From positions 1 through 16,367 of the forward strand of contig CAKSYU010000038.1 in NCBI GenBank assembly GCA_934524965.1: a stretch of DNA of 16,367 nucleotides, in the 5' to 3' direction. Source of the stretch: an uncultured Angelakisella sp. GTDB taxonomy: Bacteria; Bacillota; Clostridia; Oscillospirales; Ruminococcaceae. Below the pieces are notes generated by a model, which was given only the letters and a program-made list of their open reading frames with translations, was not told the DNA's origin and searched no databases. Positions within the stretch are counted from its first letter, which is position 1; every line of letters begins with the position of its first letter. Both the position numbers and the translations under genes were made by a program. This document shows positions 1-7,862 of the stretch, one piece after another.

Positions 1-549
1 CAGCACGCTGCTGAGGTAGCACTGACCGGAAACGCTCATGCACAGTGCCCCGTGGACGAAAACCTCGCACCGCAGGCTGGTTCCGGCACAGATGGCGGCG
101 ATCTCCTCTTTGGAAAGCTCCCGCGCCAGCACCACCTGGTACAGACCCATTTCCTCCAGCAGGCGGGCGCCCGCCAAATTGTGGACGGACATTTGGGTGC
201 TGCCCAGCAGCGGCAGGGTGGGGTAGCGCCGGCGCATCAGCCGCACCAGCCCCAGATCCTGCACCAATACGCCGTCCACGCCGGCGGCTGCCACGGCGTC
301 CAGTGTGCGGAGCCAGTCGGGCAGCTCACGGTCGGTGACCAGCGTATTCAGGGTGACATAGACCTTAACACCGCGGCTGTGGCACCAGCCGACGGTCTGC
401 GGCAGGGTGTTTTCATCAAAATTTTCGGCGCCCGCGCGGGCATTAAAGCCCCGCAGACCCAGATAAACGGCATCGGCGCCGCACAGCACAGCGGCACGCA
501 GCTGTGCCTCGCCACCTGCCGGCGCCAGAATTTCAGCGTGTTTTTCCAT
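1..549 (-). CDS. Peptidase U32 family protein, N-terminal part (gene runs off the window)
   Basis: The minus strand is open from ATG at 549 to the window edge, giving about 183 residues without a stop; the C-terminus lies outside. The protein opens with MEKHAEILAPAGG and has GADAVYLG near residue 30, the usual start of U32 proteins. Near the window edge it has EVFVHGALCMSVSGQCYLSS, which matches the U32 signature (hydrophobic-HGA-x-C-x(3)-SG-x-C). Characterised relatives include collagenase-like PrtC and the RNA-hydroxylation proteins RlhA/TrhP, so the family name 'peptidase' does not prove proteolysis here. It lies 5 bp downstream of zapA on the same strand, probably cotranscribed; a GAGGA site precedes the ATG at a rather long spacing. 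The zapA-U32 pairing is common in Clostridia. Family is sure, exact substrate unknown. Confidence 0.9.
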   Translation of the reverse strand, partial: MEKHAEILAPAGGEAQLRAAVLCGADAVYLGLRGFNARAGAENFDENTLPQTVGWCHSRGVKVYVTLNTLVTDRELPDWLRTLDAVAAAGVDGVLVQDLGLVRLMRRRYPTLPLLGSTQMSVHNLAGARLLEEMGLYQVVLARELSKEEIAAICAGTSLRCEVFVHGALCMSVSGQCYLSSVL

Positions 550-554
550 AGGGT

Positions 555-890
555 TTAGAATTCCTCGTCGTTTTCATCAAAATCACGGAAGCCGAGCTGA
601 CCGCTGCGGCGCAGATCCTCGGCGGGGGAACGCACGGCGCTGCTCTCCCGCAGGTAGTTGGTCAGCTGCTGGCGCAGGTTATCGGCGGCTTCCTCGCTTT
701 TTGCCAGCTGGTCCATCAGGTTCATGGTCAGCAGGGCAAAGGTATCAAAGGCGGAAATGTTGGGGCAGCCCTCGCGGATCTCCTCGATCTGCCCGTTCAG
801 GCGTTCCTGTATCATTTTTACCCAGGCAGGGTCGCGGTCGGTATTGATGTAATACTGGTGCTCCATAATATTGATCTTATAGCGGCTCAT
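555..890 (-). CDS. zapA: Cell division protein ZapA
   Basis: A 111-residue protein, the usual length of ZapA. It starts MSRYKINIMEHQYYI, a short beta segment, followed by the DPAWVKMIQERLNGQIEEI helix typical of the ZapA N-terminal domain. Residues from about 45 to 80 form a predicted coiled coil (FALLTMNLMDQLAKSEEAAD), the dimer/tetramer part. The tail is acidic. ZapA binds FtsZ in the cytoplasm and bundles its filaments at mid-cell. The start is fixed by AGGAGG six bases upstream of the ATG. A sigma-A-type promoter lies at 934-961. The gene is followed after 5 bp by the U32 gene, so the two probably share a transcript. Firmicute ZapA sequences diverge strongly; length, layout and neighbour carry much of the call. 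Confidence 0.85.
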   Translation of the reverse strand: MSRYKINIMEHQYYINTDRDPAWVKMIQERLNGQIEEIREGCPNISAFDTFALLTMNLMDQLAKSEEAADNLRQQLTNYLRESSAVRSPAEDLRRSGQLGFRDFDENDEEF

Positions 891-933
891 CGTATTCCTC
901 CTTGAAAAAGAAAAATAGGAAGTTCTATCTTCT

Positions 934-961
934 ATTATAGCGCAAAAGGCAGGGTCTGCAA
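934..961 (-). promoter_or_regulatory. Sigma-A-type promoter for zapA-U32
   Basis: On the minus strand TTGCAG (956-961) is followed after 16 bp by a perfect TATAAT (934-939), about 44 bp upstream of the zapA start. It diverges from the glgP promoter 60 bp away, so the 130-bp spacer serves two transcripts. Confidence 0.7.
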
Positions 962-1020
962 AGGGATTTTCGGCGGGAATGGGAATTGATGAAAAAATAA
1001 CGAACTTTTGGGACGGATAG

Positions 1021-1048
1021 TTGAAAACCGCGAAAAAATCGGTATAAT
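1021..1048 (+). promoter_or_regulatory. Sigma-A-type promoter for glycogen phosphorylase
   Basis: TTGAAA (1021-1026), 16 bp, perfect TATAAT (1043-1048). The expected start of transcription near 1055 leaves a 65-nt leader. That leader contains a 7-bp hairpin CTTTGCC-ctac-GGCAAAG (1070-1087) without a T-run, so it is not a classical terminator. Confidence 0.8.
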
Positions 1049-1119
1049 AACAGTGGAGAAGACCCTGCCCTTTGCCCTACGGCAAAGCGCTATTCTATAC
1101 GATAAAGGAGAGTACGACC

Positions 1120-3519
1120 ATGATGACCATGACCGCAGAACAGATCCGCCTGGCGATGGAGAATAAACTGGAGTACCTGATGGAGGTAAAACCGCAGAGC
1201 GCGAGCGACGAGCAGCTGTACAAGGCGGCGGCACTGGTGCTGCGCGACCTGATGGTGGAAAAGCGCCGCGCCCATCGCCAGAAGATCACCGCCGAAAAGA
1301 GAAAGCGTATCCACTACCTTTCGATGGAATTCCTGATGGGCAAGAGCCTGAAGAACAGCCTGTACAATCTGGGGCTGGTGGAGCAGTTTACCGAGGCGCT
1401 GACCGCCTTCGGCGCGACGCCGGAGCGGTTGTATGCCTGCGAGCCGGATCCGGGGCTTGGCAACGGCGGTCTGGGACGGCTTGCCGCCTGCTATCTGGAC
1501 GGCATGGCGACCGACGGCTACTACGGCACCGGCTATTCCATTCTGTACGAATACGGCATCTTTAAGCAGAAGCTGGTGAACGGCGCGCAGACCGAGCTGC
1601 CCGATTACTGGCTGCCCGGCGGCGAGGTATGGCTGCGCCCCAATGAGGAGCATGCCGTCGAGGTAAGATTCGGCGGGCGGCTGGAGGAGCGCTGGGACCA
1701 GGGACACCTGATGCAGCAGTACATCGACTACGAGACGGTGCTGGCGGTGCCCTACAATATGTATGTTTCCGGCTACGATACCGAGGCGGTAAGCGTGCTG
1801 CGCCTGTGGAAGGCGAAAAGCCCCGGCATTGATATGGAGTGCTTCAATAACGGCGACTATCTGGGCGCCTTCCGCAAAACGGCGCGCGCCGAGACCATCA
1901 GCAAGATCCTGTACCCCAACGATAACCACCAAGAGGGCAAGCAGCTTCGTCTGCGGCAGCAGTATTTCCTTGTCTGCGCTTCACTGGCGGAGATCACCCG
2001 CACCCACATGGAGCGCTACGGCACCATGGATAACTTTGCTGAGCTCAATGCCATTCAGCTCAACGACACCCACCCCACCCTTGCCATTCCGGAGCTGATG
2101 CGCATTCTGATGGACGACTGCGGCTATAGCTGGGAAAAGAGCTGGGAGATCACCGAGCAGACCTTTGCCTACACCAACCACACCGTTATGGCGGAGGCGC
2201 TGGAAAAGTGGGATATCACCCTGTTCCGCGAGCTGCTGCCCCGTATCTATCAGATCGTGCAGGAGATCGACCGCCGCTGGAATATCCGAATGCGGGAGGA
2301 GTTCCGCTGCAGCAATGAGGAAGTCGGCAAAATGCAGATCCTGCGGGACGGCAAAATACACATGGCAAACCTGTGCGTTGTGGGCGGCCATTATGTCAAC
2401 GGCGTTTCCAAGCTGCACAGCCAGATCATCAAGGACGATGTGTTCCACGAGTTCTACCGCCTGATGCCGGAGAAGTTCGGCAATGTTACCAACGGCATTG
2501 CCAGCCGCCGCTGGCTCATGCAGTCCAATCCCCGCCTTGACCGCTATATCCGCGACCGCATCGGGGCGGAGTACCTGCATGACTTTAACCTGCTTACCGG
2601 TCTGCGCGCCTATCTGGACGATGAGGCGAGCCTGCGGGAGCTGGGCGAGCTGAAGCGGCAGAACAAGCAGGACTTTGCCCGCTACCTGCGCAATGACCGC
2701 GGCATTACCGTCGATCCCGACTCTCTGTTCTATGTACAGGTCAAGCGCCTGCATGAATATAAGCGCCAGCACCTCAACGCTTTGCAGATCCTGAAGCACT
2801 ATCTGGATATCAAGGCGAACCCCGAAGCGGAGTTTAAGCCCCGCACCTACATCTTCGGCGCCAAGGCAGCCCCCGGTTATGACCTTGCCAAGAAGATCAT
2901 TCGCTTTATCAATGATCTGGGCGCGATGATCGATGCCGATCCCGATGTGCGCGGACGGCTGAAGATCGTCTATCTGGAGGAATACAATGTTTCCATGAGC
3001 GAGCGGCTGATGCCGGCAAGCGAGGTCAGCGAGCAGATCTCTCTGGCGGGCACCGAGGCGAGCGGCACCGGCAACATGAAGCTGATGCAGAACGGCGCCA
3101 TCACGCTGGGCACCATGGACGGCGCCAATGTGGAGATCGCAGAGCAGGTGGGACCGGAGAATATCCTCATCTTCGGCATGAGCACGCCGGAGGCGGAGGA
3201 GATGAAGTCCCGCGGCTACCGTCCCGCCGATGCCATTGCCCGCAGCGCCGAGCTGCAGCGGCTGCTGGCATTTATGGAGCGGGAGGATAACCCCGAGAGC
3301 TTCTGGATGCTTGCCGACCATCTGCGCCGTGTCGATCAGTACATGGCGGCGGCGGATTTTGAGAGCTACTCGGCGGCGGACAACCGCGCGGCGGAGATCT
3401 ACTACAATGACCCGCTGCGCTGGCAGCGCATGAGCCTTGCCAACATCGCGGGCGCGGGCATCTTCTGCGCCGACCGCGCGATCCACGACTACGCGCGGGA
3501 GATCTGGCATTTGGATTAA
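1120..3519 (+). CDS. glgP: Glycogen/starch/alpha-glucan phosphorylase
   Basis: The enzyme (GT35, pyridoxal-phosphate dependent) releases glucose-1-phosphate from the non-reducing ends of alpha-1,4-glucans in the cytoplasm. At 799 residues it has typical bacterial length. The N-terminal RIHYLSMEFLMGKSLKNSL block and the EPDPGLGNGGLGRLAACYLD glycine-rich block match the family. The cofactor site is EASGTGNMKLMQNGAITLGT, with the presumed Schiff-base lysine at K654. ATG at 1120 is chosen over an in-frame ATG at 1072 because AAAGGAG (1104-1110) stands nine bases before it; the 1072 start would place 16 unconserved residues in front and overlap the leader hairpin. It has its own promoter and is followed by an 877-bp repeat-filled gap, then an alpha-glucan hydrolase on the same strand, which supports a glucan-degradation role. 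No frameshift or missing motif was seen. Confidence 0.97.
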   Translation: MMTMTAEQIRLAMENKLEYLMEVKPQSASDEQLYKAAALVLRDLMVEKRRAHRQKITAEKRKRIHYLSMEFLMGKSLKNSLYNLGLVEQFTEALTAFGATPERLYACEPDPGLGNGGLGRLAACYLDGMATDGYYGTGYSILYEYGIFKQKLVNGAQTELPDYWLPGGEVWLRPNEEHAVEVRFGGRLEERWDQGHLMQQYIDYETVLAVPYNMYVSGYDTEAVSVLRLWKAKSPGIDMECFNNGDYLGAFRKTARAETISKILYPNDNHQEGKQLRLRQQYFLVCASLAEITRTHMERYGTMDNFAELNAIQLNDTHPTLAIPELMRILMDDCGYSWEKSWEITEQTFAYTNHTVMAEALEKWDITLFRELLPRIYQIVQEIDRRWNIRMREEFRCSNEEVGKMQILRDGKIHMANLCVVGGHYVNGVSKLHSQIIKDDVFHEFYRLMPEKFGNVTNGIASRRWLMQSNPRLDRYIRDRIGAEYLHDFNLLTGLRAYLDDEASLRELGELKRQNKQDFARYLRNDRGITVDPDSLFYVQVKRLHEYKRQHLNALQILKHYLDIKANPEAEFKPRTYIFGAKAAPGYDLAKKIIRFINDLGAMIDADPDVRGRLKIVYLEEYNVSMSERLMPASEVSEQISLAGTEASGTGNMKLMQNGAITLGTMDGANVEIAEQVGPENILIFGMSTPEAEEMKSRGYRPADAIARSAELQRLLAFMEREDNPESFWMLADHLRRVDQYMAAADFESYSAADNRAAEIYYNDPLRWQRMSLANIAGAGIFCADRAIHDYAREIWHLD

Positions 3520-3555
3520 GAAATATTTTGGGATAAGCATAAAAGGGAAACAGGC

Positions 3556-3965
3556 AGTCGCCTACCGGCGTCGCAAAGTTTTATAAAAGGTTTTGATTTG
3601 TACGCCTATCCGGCGGGGACTTCCTTTTGCTCGTGCGCGTCGTCGCGTGCTGCGCTCCATGTCGGGTCGCTATTCCTACGGAATAGACAACCCTCCAACG
3701 CTCCGCCGCTCCTCCTTTCCCCAACGGGTCGCGCGACCCGTTGGGGTCCCCTGATGCAAAACACGCTCGGGGGCACCCCGAGACCCCGACGCACCGGAAC
3801 GCCCGCTCGGAACGGCTGTGCCGTCCCGAAGCGTGGGCTAAACGGTGCTTATAGGGTGCCGCGGGCGCATCTGCCCCCTTCCCCTCCCCCGAAGCGGGGG
3901 AGGGGGTTCCTGTCCCAATCACTGCTTGCCTTACTCTTGCGCTTGGCAAGTGCCGACTGCTATGA
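3556..3965 (+). repeat. Structured intergenic repeat, copy A
   Basis: This fills the first half of the glgP-to-amylase gap and has no convincing gene. It opens with a TCGCCTACCGGCGTCGCAAAG-like head that also starts three other copies (4320 reversed, 7388, 9550). Positions 3596-3776 match 9593-9773 without gaps and with about three mismatches. Hairpins follow one another: a perfect 28-nt palindrome at 3719-3746 (arms CCCCAACGGGTCGC), CTCGGGG/CCCCGAG near 3767-3783, and an 11-bp stem CCCCTCCCCCG-aag-complement at 3881-3905. Compared with copy C it lacks a 114-bp module. No transposase is present. Some hairpins may also end glgP transcription, but none has a good T-run. Confidence 0.85.
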
Positions 3966-4010
3966 ACATAAAGGTGCAGCCAACTCGCAAGTGTCAGCCC
4001 ACCTGCGGTT

Positions 4011-4320
4011 TAGTTCCCCTCCTCAGAGGAGGGGAGAGGGGTGGTGGTTCGCCCTTCGCGCTCCAGCGCGCGGGCGATAAAAATGCGTCGCAGACACTTT
4101 TTGAGCGCATCTGCGCGCAGTACGGATATTATTTTTCTGCTGCCGCAGAAAAATAATATCCGTATCCAGCGCAGCCAAGCGTCAAAAGGGTTTGCAAAGG
4201 GGAAAGCTCGGTTCCCCTTTGCCCTGTTTTGGTTTCTTTTGCAGGAGCAAAAGAAACGCCGCGGCGGCGAGCCGTACAAACTAAGCCACGCAAAAGGCAT
4301 TACACCGCCGTCAGGCGAGA
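4011..4320 (-). repeat. Structured intergenic repeat, copy A' (inverted)
   Basis: Read on the minus strand this aligns along its length with copy B (7388-7684): same head, TTAGTTTGTAC, a hairpin, GACGCTTGGCTGCGCTGGATA, another hairpin, TACTGCGCGCAGATGCGC, a TTTTTATCGCCCGCGCGCTGG block and an end in GAGGAGGGGAACTA. The loops and joining segments are conserved but several stems differ. The central hairpin here is perfect over 20 bp (4121-4140 with 4145-4164, loop TGCC). It faces copy A, so the two converge in the glgP-amylase gap. No clear promoter for the downstream amylase was found in 3520-4396. Confidence 0.85.
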
Positions 4321-4396
4321 AGAAACCACGCCATATTATCTTTCGCCGCAAGGCGATTTTTCGTTGTTACCTACCGATAGAAAGGACAGAACACTC

Positions 4397-6214
4397 ATGT
4401 TTAACAGCCTGCTGGCGGAATATAAAACGCCCTTCGGTGCGGTGGCGACAGGGGAGGAAATGACCCTGCGCTTTACCCTGCCTGCCGGAGACGGACGCAG
4501 CCCCTCTCTGCTGCTGTACCGGGCAGGGCAGCCGCAGCCCATGCTGCTTACGCCCATGCAGCGGGAGGGAGATGCCTTTCTCCTGCGCTATATCCCGCAG
4601 GAGGCGGGACTGTATTACTACGGCTTTCGCCTTTCGGACGGAACCCTGCTGCACCGAGCCCCCGACGGAAGCGTCGATTACGGCGAGGGACAGCTGTGGC
4701 AGCTTACCGTCTATGATAAAGATTACGAGGTCCCCAAAAAGTTTGCGGGGCAGGTAATGTATCAGATCTTCCCCGACCGCTTTTGTTGCAGCGGCAAGCC
4801 GAAGACCGGTGTTCCTGCCGACCGCCGAATGCACCAAAGCTGGCAGGAGGATCCGCAGAGCACCCCCGATGCCGATGGGGAATTTCGCTGCAACGATTAC
4901 TTCGGCGGAGACCTTGCCGGAATCACCGAAAAGCTGCCGGCACTGGCGGAGCTGGGCGTGCGGGTCATCTACCTCAATCCGATCTTTGAAGCGCACAGCA
5001 ACCACCGCTATAATACCGCCGATTATATGCGCATCGACCCGCTTTTGGGCGATGAGGAGGATTTTATCACCCTGTGCCGGCGGGCACATGAGCTGGATAT
5101 CAAGATCATTCTGGACGGCGTATTCAACCACACCGGCAGCGACAGCCTGTATTTTAATAAGGAGGGACGCTACGGCGCAGGCGGCGCCTGCCGTGATCCG
5201 CACAGCCCCTACCGCAGCTGGTACTGCTGGAAGGATCCCGCCGCCAATCTCTACGAGAGTTGGTGGGGCTTCCAAAGCCTGCCGAAGCTCAACAGCCGGG
5301 ATAAGAGCTGGCGGGAATTCCTGTGCGGCGAAAACGGCATCGTGCGGCACTGGCTGCGTCTGGGTGCCGATGGCTGGCGGCTGGACGTGGTGGACGAATA
5401 CCCCGATGAGCTGGTGCAGATGATCCGCGCGGCGGCGCGTGCCGAAAAGCCGGACGCCCTGATTTTGGGCGAGGTGTGGGAGGACGCAAGCTGCAAGGAA
5501 GCCTATGGCGAGCGGCGGCAGTACCTGATGGGTCACGAGTTGGACAGCGTGATGAACTATCCGCTGCGGCAGGCGATCATGGATTACCTGCTGCGGGGGG
5601 ACGGCACCGCGTTCCGGCTGCGGCTGTGGGAGCTGCTGGAGCACTACCCCCGTCCCTGCTGGGGCGTGATGATGAACCTGCTTTCCAGTCACGATGTACC
5701 GCGGGCAATCACCGTGCTGGGCGGCACCCCGATGGAGCACCGTGACCGTGACTGGCAGCGCGCCCACAATACCCTTACCGTGGCGCAGTACTATAGGGGG
5801 CGGCAGCTCTTTATGCTGGGCACCCTGATGACCATGACCCTGCCGGGTATGCCCTGCATTTACTACGGCGACGAAGCGGGGTTGGTGGGCTATGCCGATC
5901 CCTTTAACCGCGGCACCTACCCGTGGGGCAGGGAGGATACCGGTCTGCGGGAATGTATCCGCCAGATGGCGGCGCTGCGCAATGCCCACACCGCGCTGGC
6001 GACCGGTACGATGGAACCGCTGGCATGTGCCGCCGGTATGGCGGCGTGGCGCCGCAGCGATGAAGGCGGCAGCTTTGTCATTTGCGTCAACGCGGGTGAG
6101 GGCGCGCTGCCTCTGCCCGATGCCGCCAAGGGCGGAGAAACGGTCTTTACCGTGGGCAGAGCGGAGGAACGGCGGCTGGAGGGTCAGTCGGCGGTCATTC
6201 GCCGGATCAAGTAA
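4397..6214 (+). CDS. GH13 alpha-glycosidase, neopullulanase/cyclomaltodextrinase-like
   Basis: A 605-residue GH13 enzyme hydrolysing alpha-glucosidic bonds in maltodextrins, cyclodextrins or pullulan. Residues 1 to about 110 form a beta-rich N-terminal domain; the (beta/alpha)8 barrel begins at GQVMYQIFPDRF. Conserved regions are visible: DGVFNHTG (region I), GWRLDVVDE (nucleophile D330), ILGEVWED (acid/base E359) and NLLSSHDVPR (D433). LNPIFEAHSNHRYNTADY is typical of neopullulanase/maltogenic amylase (about GH13_20). No signal peptide is seen, so the enzyme is probably cytoplasmic. ATG at 4397 is preferred to an in-frame ATG at 4229: AAAGGA (4381-4386) lies ten bases upstream and the longer version would translate repeat A'. 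Two small genes follow on the same strand at short spacing. The exact substrate cannot be told from sequence. Confidence 0.93.
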   Translation: MFNSLLAEYKTPFGAVATGEEMTLRFTLPAGDGRSPSLLLYRAGQPQPMLLTPMQREGDAFLLRYIPQEAGLYYYGFRLSDGTLLHRAPDGSVDYGEGQLWQLTVYDKDYEVPKKFAGQVMYQIFPDRFCCSGKPKTGVPADRRMHQSWQEDPQSTPDADGEFRCNDYFGGDLAGITEKLPALAELGVRVIYLNPIFEAHSNHRYNTADYMRIDPLLGDEEDFITLCRRAHELDIKIILDGVFNHTGSDSLYFNKEGRYGAGGACRDPHSPYRSWYCWKDPAANLYESWWGFQSLPKLNSRDKSWREFLCGENGIVRHWLRLGADGWRLDVVDEYPDELVQMIRAAARAEKPDALILGEVWEDASCKEAYGERRQYLMGHELDSVMNYPLRQAIMDYLLRGDGTAFRLRLWELLEHYPRPCWGVMMNLLSSHDVPRAITVLGGTPMEHRDRDWQRAHNTLTVAQYYRGRQLFMLGTLMTMTLPGMPCIYYGDEAGLVGYADPFNRGTYPWGREDTGLRECIRQMAALRNAHTALATGTMEPLACAAGMAAWRRSDEGGSFVICVNAGEGALPLPDAAKGGETVFTVGRAEERRLEGQSAVIRRIK

Positions 6215-6228
6215 AAAAGGAGCAGACC

Positions 6229-6609
6229 ATGCAGAAAAGCGAAAAGAAAACGAAAATCATTCTGTGGGCGATTGCAGCGCTGGCGGTGCTGGGCTGCGCC
6301 CTATGGCTGCTGCTGCCGCATGGCGGCACCACCGATTGCACCGCCGAAATATGGATCGACGGCAAAATGGTGCGCAGCATTTATCTGCCGCAGGCGGCAG
6401 AGGAGGAGATCTCCCTTGCCGAATATGGCAAGGAGGTGCTGCTGGAGGTGAAAAATCACCGCATTGCATTTATCTCCTCCGATTGCCCCGATAAGGTATG
6501 TATTCATAACGGCTGGCTGGCAAGAGAGGGCGAACAGGCAGTCTGCCTGCCCAATCGGGTCAGTGTGATCCTTACCGACGGCAGCACCGTGCCGGTGGAG
6601 CTGAACTGA
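6229..6609 (+). CDS. NusG domain II-containing membrane-anchored protein
   Basis: A 126-residue protein with a basic N-terminus (MQKSEKKTK), one hydrophobic segment at about residues 10-30 and an extracytoplasmic domain. The domain matches the NusG-domain-II family of Firmicutes: a beta strand with IDGKMVRSIYL, then SSDCPDKVCIHNGWL and VCLPNRVSVIL. Cysteines 86, 91 and 106 are typical of the family and might form a disulfide or bind a cofactor. Its function is not established; homologues often occur near FMN-binding or thiamine-related membrane proteins, which are absent here. AAGGAG (6217-6222) stands six bases before the ATG, and only 14 bp separate it from the amylase stop codon, so the two are probably cotranscribed. 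It is not a transcription factor despite the domain name. Confidence 0.85.
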   Translation: MQKSEKKTKIILWAIAALAVLGCALWLLLPHGGTTDCTAEIWIDGKMVRSIYLPQAAEEEISLAEYGKEVLLEVKNHRIAFISSDCPDKVCIHNGWLAREGEQAVCLPNRVSVILTDGSTVPVELN

Positions 6610-6642
6610 CCCCCGCATTACAAGAAAGAAGGCAAATACCAC

Positions 6643-7134
6643 ATGAGAAGCAGTGAATGGAATATTGTTTCCGGCTACGCCCGCGAGGACGAGATTCGGC
6701 AGCTTTTTAAGGAATATACCGATATGGTGCTGGCGGGCGACCCCAGCTTTGCTGGGTATCTGGAGCAGCAGCACTACGAGGAGGAGCTGGCGCACCCTGC
6801 CCGCAAGTATGCCCCGCCCCACGGCAGATTGTACCTGGTGTGCGCGGGCAGCACACCGGTGGGCTGCATTGCGCTGAAGGCGCTGGACGCCGACCGCTGC
6901 GAGATGAAGCGGCTGTATGTCCGCCCCGAGTACCGCGGACAGGGTATTGCCCGCGCGCTGGTACACCAGCTGATGCAGGAGGCGCGGGTGGCGGGCTACC
7001 GGCAGATGGTGCTGGACACCTTCCCCTTTTTGCAGGAGGCGATCACCCTCTACAAGCGTGAGGGCTTTTATGAGATAGAACAGTACAACGATAACCCCAT
7101 GCCGGACTCGGTATACCTGTGCTGCGAGCTGTAA
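6643..7134 (+). CDS. GNAT family N-acetyltransferase
   Basis: A 163-residue GNAT protein. The acetyl-CoA pyrophosphate-binding loop is clear at residues 94-103 (RPEYRGQGIA, fitting R/Q-x-x-G-x-G/A), preceded by the strand CEMKRLYV and followed by the helix ALVHQLMQEA. The C-terminal motif B is LDTFPFLQEAITLYKREGFYE. It transfers an acetyl group from acetyl-CoA to an amine of an unknown acceptor; ALYKREGF-type endings occur in small-molecule and protein acetylases alike. The start ATG has a modest AGAAGG site ten bases upstream. It lies 33 bp after the NusG-II gene on the same strand and is probably the last gene of the amylase transcript, which a hairpin chain follows. Confidence 0.92.
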   Translation: MRSSEWNIVSGYAREDEIRQLFKEYTDMVLAGDPSFAGYLEQQHYEEELAHPARKYAPPHGRLYLVCAGSTPVGCIALKALDADRCEMKRLYVRPEYRGQGIARALVHQLMQEARVAGYRQMVLDTFPFLQEAITLYKREGFYEIEQYNDNPMPDSVYLCCEL

Positions 7135-7140
7135 GAAAGT

Positions 7141-7320
7141 AAAGTTTTCGGTCAAGCCTTTTGCAAAAGGCTTGCGGTTTCCAAAGGCAGCGCCTTTGGT
7201 CGCCCGTCGCAACTGGCGAAATCCTTTTTCCGGGGGCGCTCCGAAAGGGGTTGAATTTGCAAAATGATCCGGTGGATCGTTTTGTAAAGAGGGGGAACCC
7301 TGCAAGAGAGGGTTCCCCCT
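7141..7320 (+). repeat. Chain of hairpins downstream of the GNAT gene
   Basis: A row of hairpins fills this stretch: the perfect 20-nt palindrome AAGCCTTTTGCAAAAGGCTT (7154-7173), CCAAAGGC-agc-GCCTTTGG (7181-7199), TCGCC/GGCGA (7200-7219), AAAATGATCC-ggt-GGATCGTTTT (7261-7283, one G-T pair), and AGGGGGAACCC/GGGTTCCCCCT (7290-7320). The last is strong enough to end transcription although the T-run after it is interrupted. No coding potential was recognised. I believe similar chains occur in other Oscillospiraceae intergenic regions, but I could not check. Confidence 0.7.
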
Positions 7321-7387
7321 TACTTGCGGTTTTTGCTGACTTTCCTTTCACCGAGCAGGTGAAAACAGCTTATTTTGGCTTAGTTTC

Positions 7388-7684
7388 ATCTCGCCTATCG
7401 GCGTCGCAAAGCCTTTTGTACAACTTAGTTTGTACGCCTATCCGGCGGGGACTTCCTTTTGCTCGTGCAAAAGGAAGCAAAACACGCTCGGGGAGTACCC
7501 CGAGACCCCCGACGCTTGGCTGCGCTGGATACGAATATTGTTTTTCTGCAGCAGCAGAAAAACAAATCCGTACTGCGCGCAGATGCGCGCCAAAGGTAGC
7601 CTGCGGCGGCATTTTTATCGCCCGCGCGCTGGAGCGCGAAGGGCGAACCACCTCCCCTCTCCCCTCCTCTGAGGAGGGGAACTA
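7388..7684 (+). repeat. Structured intergenic repeat, copy B
   Basis: Starts with the shared TCTCGCCTATCGGCGTCGCAAAG-type head and then TTAGTTTGTACGCCTATCCG. Hairpins: CTTCCTTTTGC-tcgt-GCAAAAGGAAG, CTCGGGG-agta-CCCCGAG, and TTGTTTTTCTGC-agca-complement (7538-7565). The end, after the GCGCGCTGGAGCGCGAAGGG segment, is the GAGGAGGGGAACTA hairpin half at 7671-7684. The head through the first hairpin arm is shared with copies A and C, and the whole length with A'. It has no gene. Between it and the rplJ promoter (7685-7827) only the short tag at 7742 was recognised. Confidence 0.85.
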
Positions 7685-7741
7685 TGCGGGCGGTCTGTAG
7701 ATACTTTGCAATCAGCCACTTCTTTTCTCGGAAAACCTCGT

Positions 7742-7764
7742 TCCCGCACCCTCTCACCGCGACC
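7742..7764 (+). repeat. Short tag repeat TCCCGCACCCTCTCACCGC, copy 1
   Basis: The 19-mer TCCCGCACCCTCTCACCGC followed by GACC. Identical 19-mers occur at 9448 and 10104. Here it lies between repeat B and the rplJ promoter. Confidence 0.8.
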
Positions 7765-7827
7765 GCTTTATTTTATATGGTAGGGACGGTTTTTAATCGA
7801 AAAACTCTCAATAAGAGGGAAAAAACC

Positions 7828-7856
7828 TTGACAACCCCACCCCCGCCCGCTATAAT
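7828..7856 (+). promoter_or_regulatory. Consensus sigma-A promoter for rplJL
   Basis: Perfect TTGACA (7828-7833) and TATAAT (7851-7856) with the ideal 17-bp spacer. This is the strongest kind of housekeeping promoter, as expected for ribosomal stalk genes. Transcription should start near 7863. Confidence 0.92.
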
Positions 7857-7862
7857 AATAGA

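Noticed and set aside
1981..3540. 519-codon open frame on the minus strand opposite glgP
   Set aside because: Lies entirely antisense to a well-supported phosphorylase; composition is rich in Leu/Ala/His/Gln as expected from the complement of GC-rich codons; no family motif or Shine-Dalgarno site.
3556..4320. CRISPR array or insertion sequence in the glgP-amylase gap
   Set aside because: No regularly spaced short direct repeats and no transposase frame; the repetition is of nested hairpins in two facing copies.
4343..4361. TCGCC-gcaa-GGCGA hairpin plus T-run before the amylase gene as a terminator or attenuator
   Set aside because: Only a 5-bp stem; too weak to call without expression data.
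4367..5989. 540-codon open frame on the minus strand opposite the GH13 gene
   Set aside because: Same reason: antisense shadow of a gene with all catalytic motifs intact.
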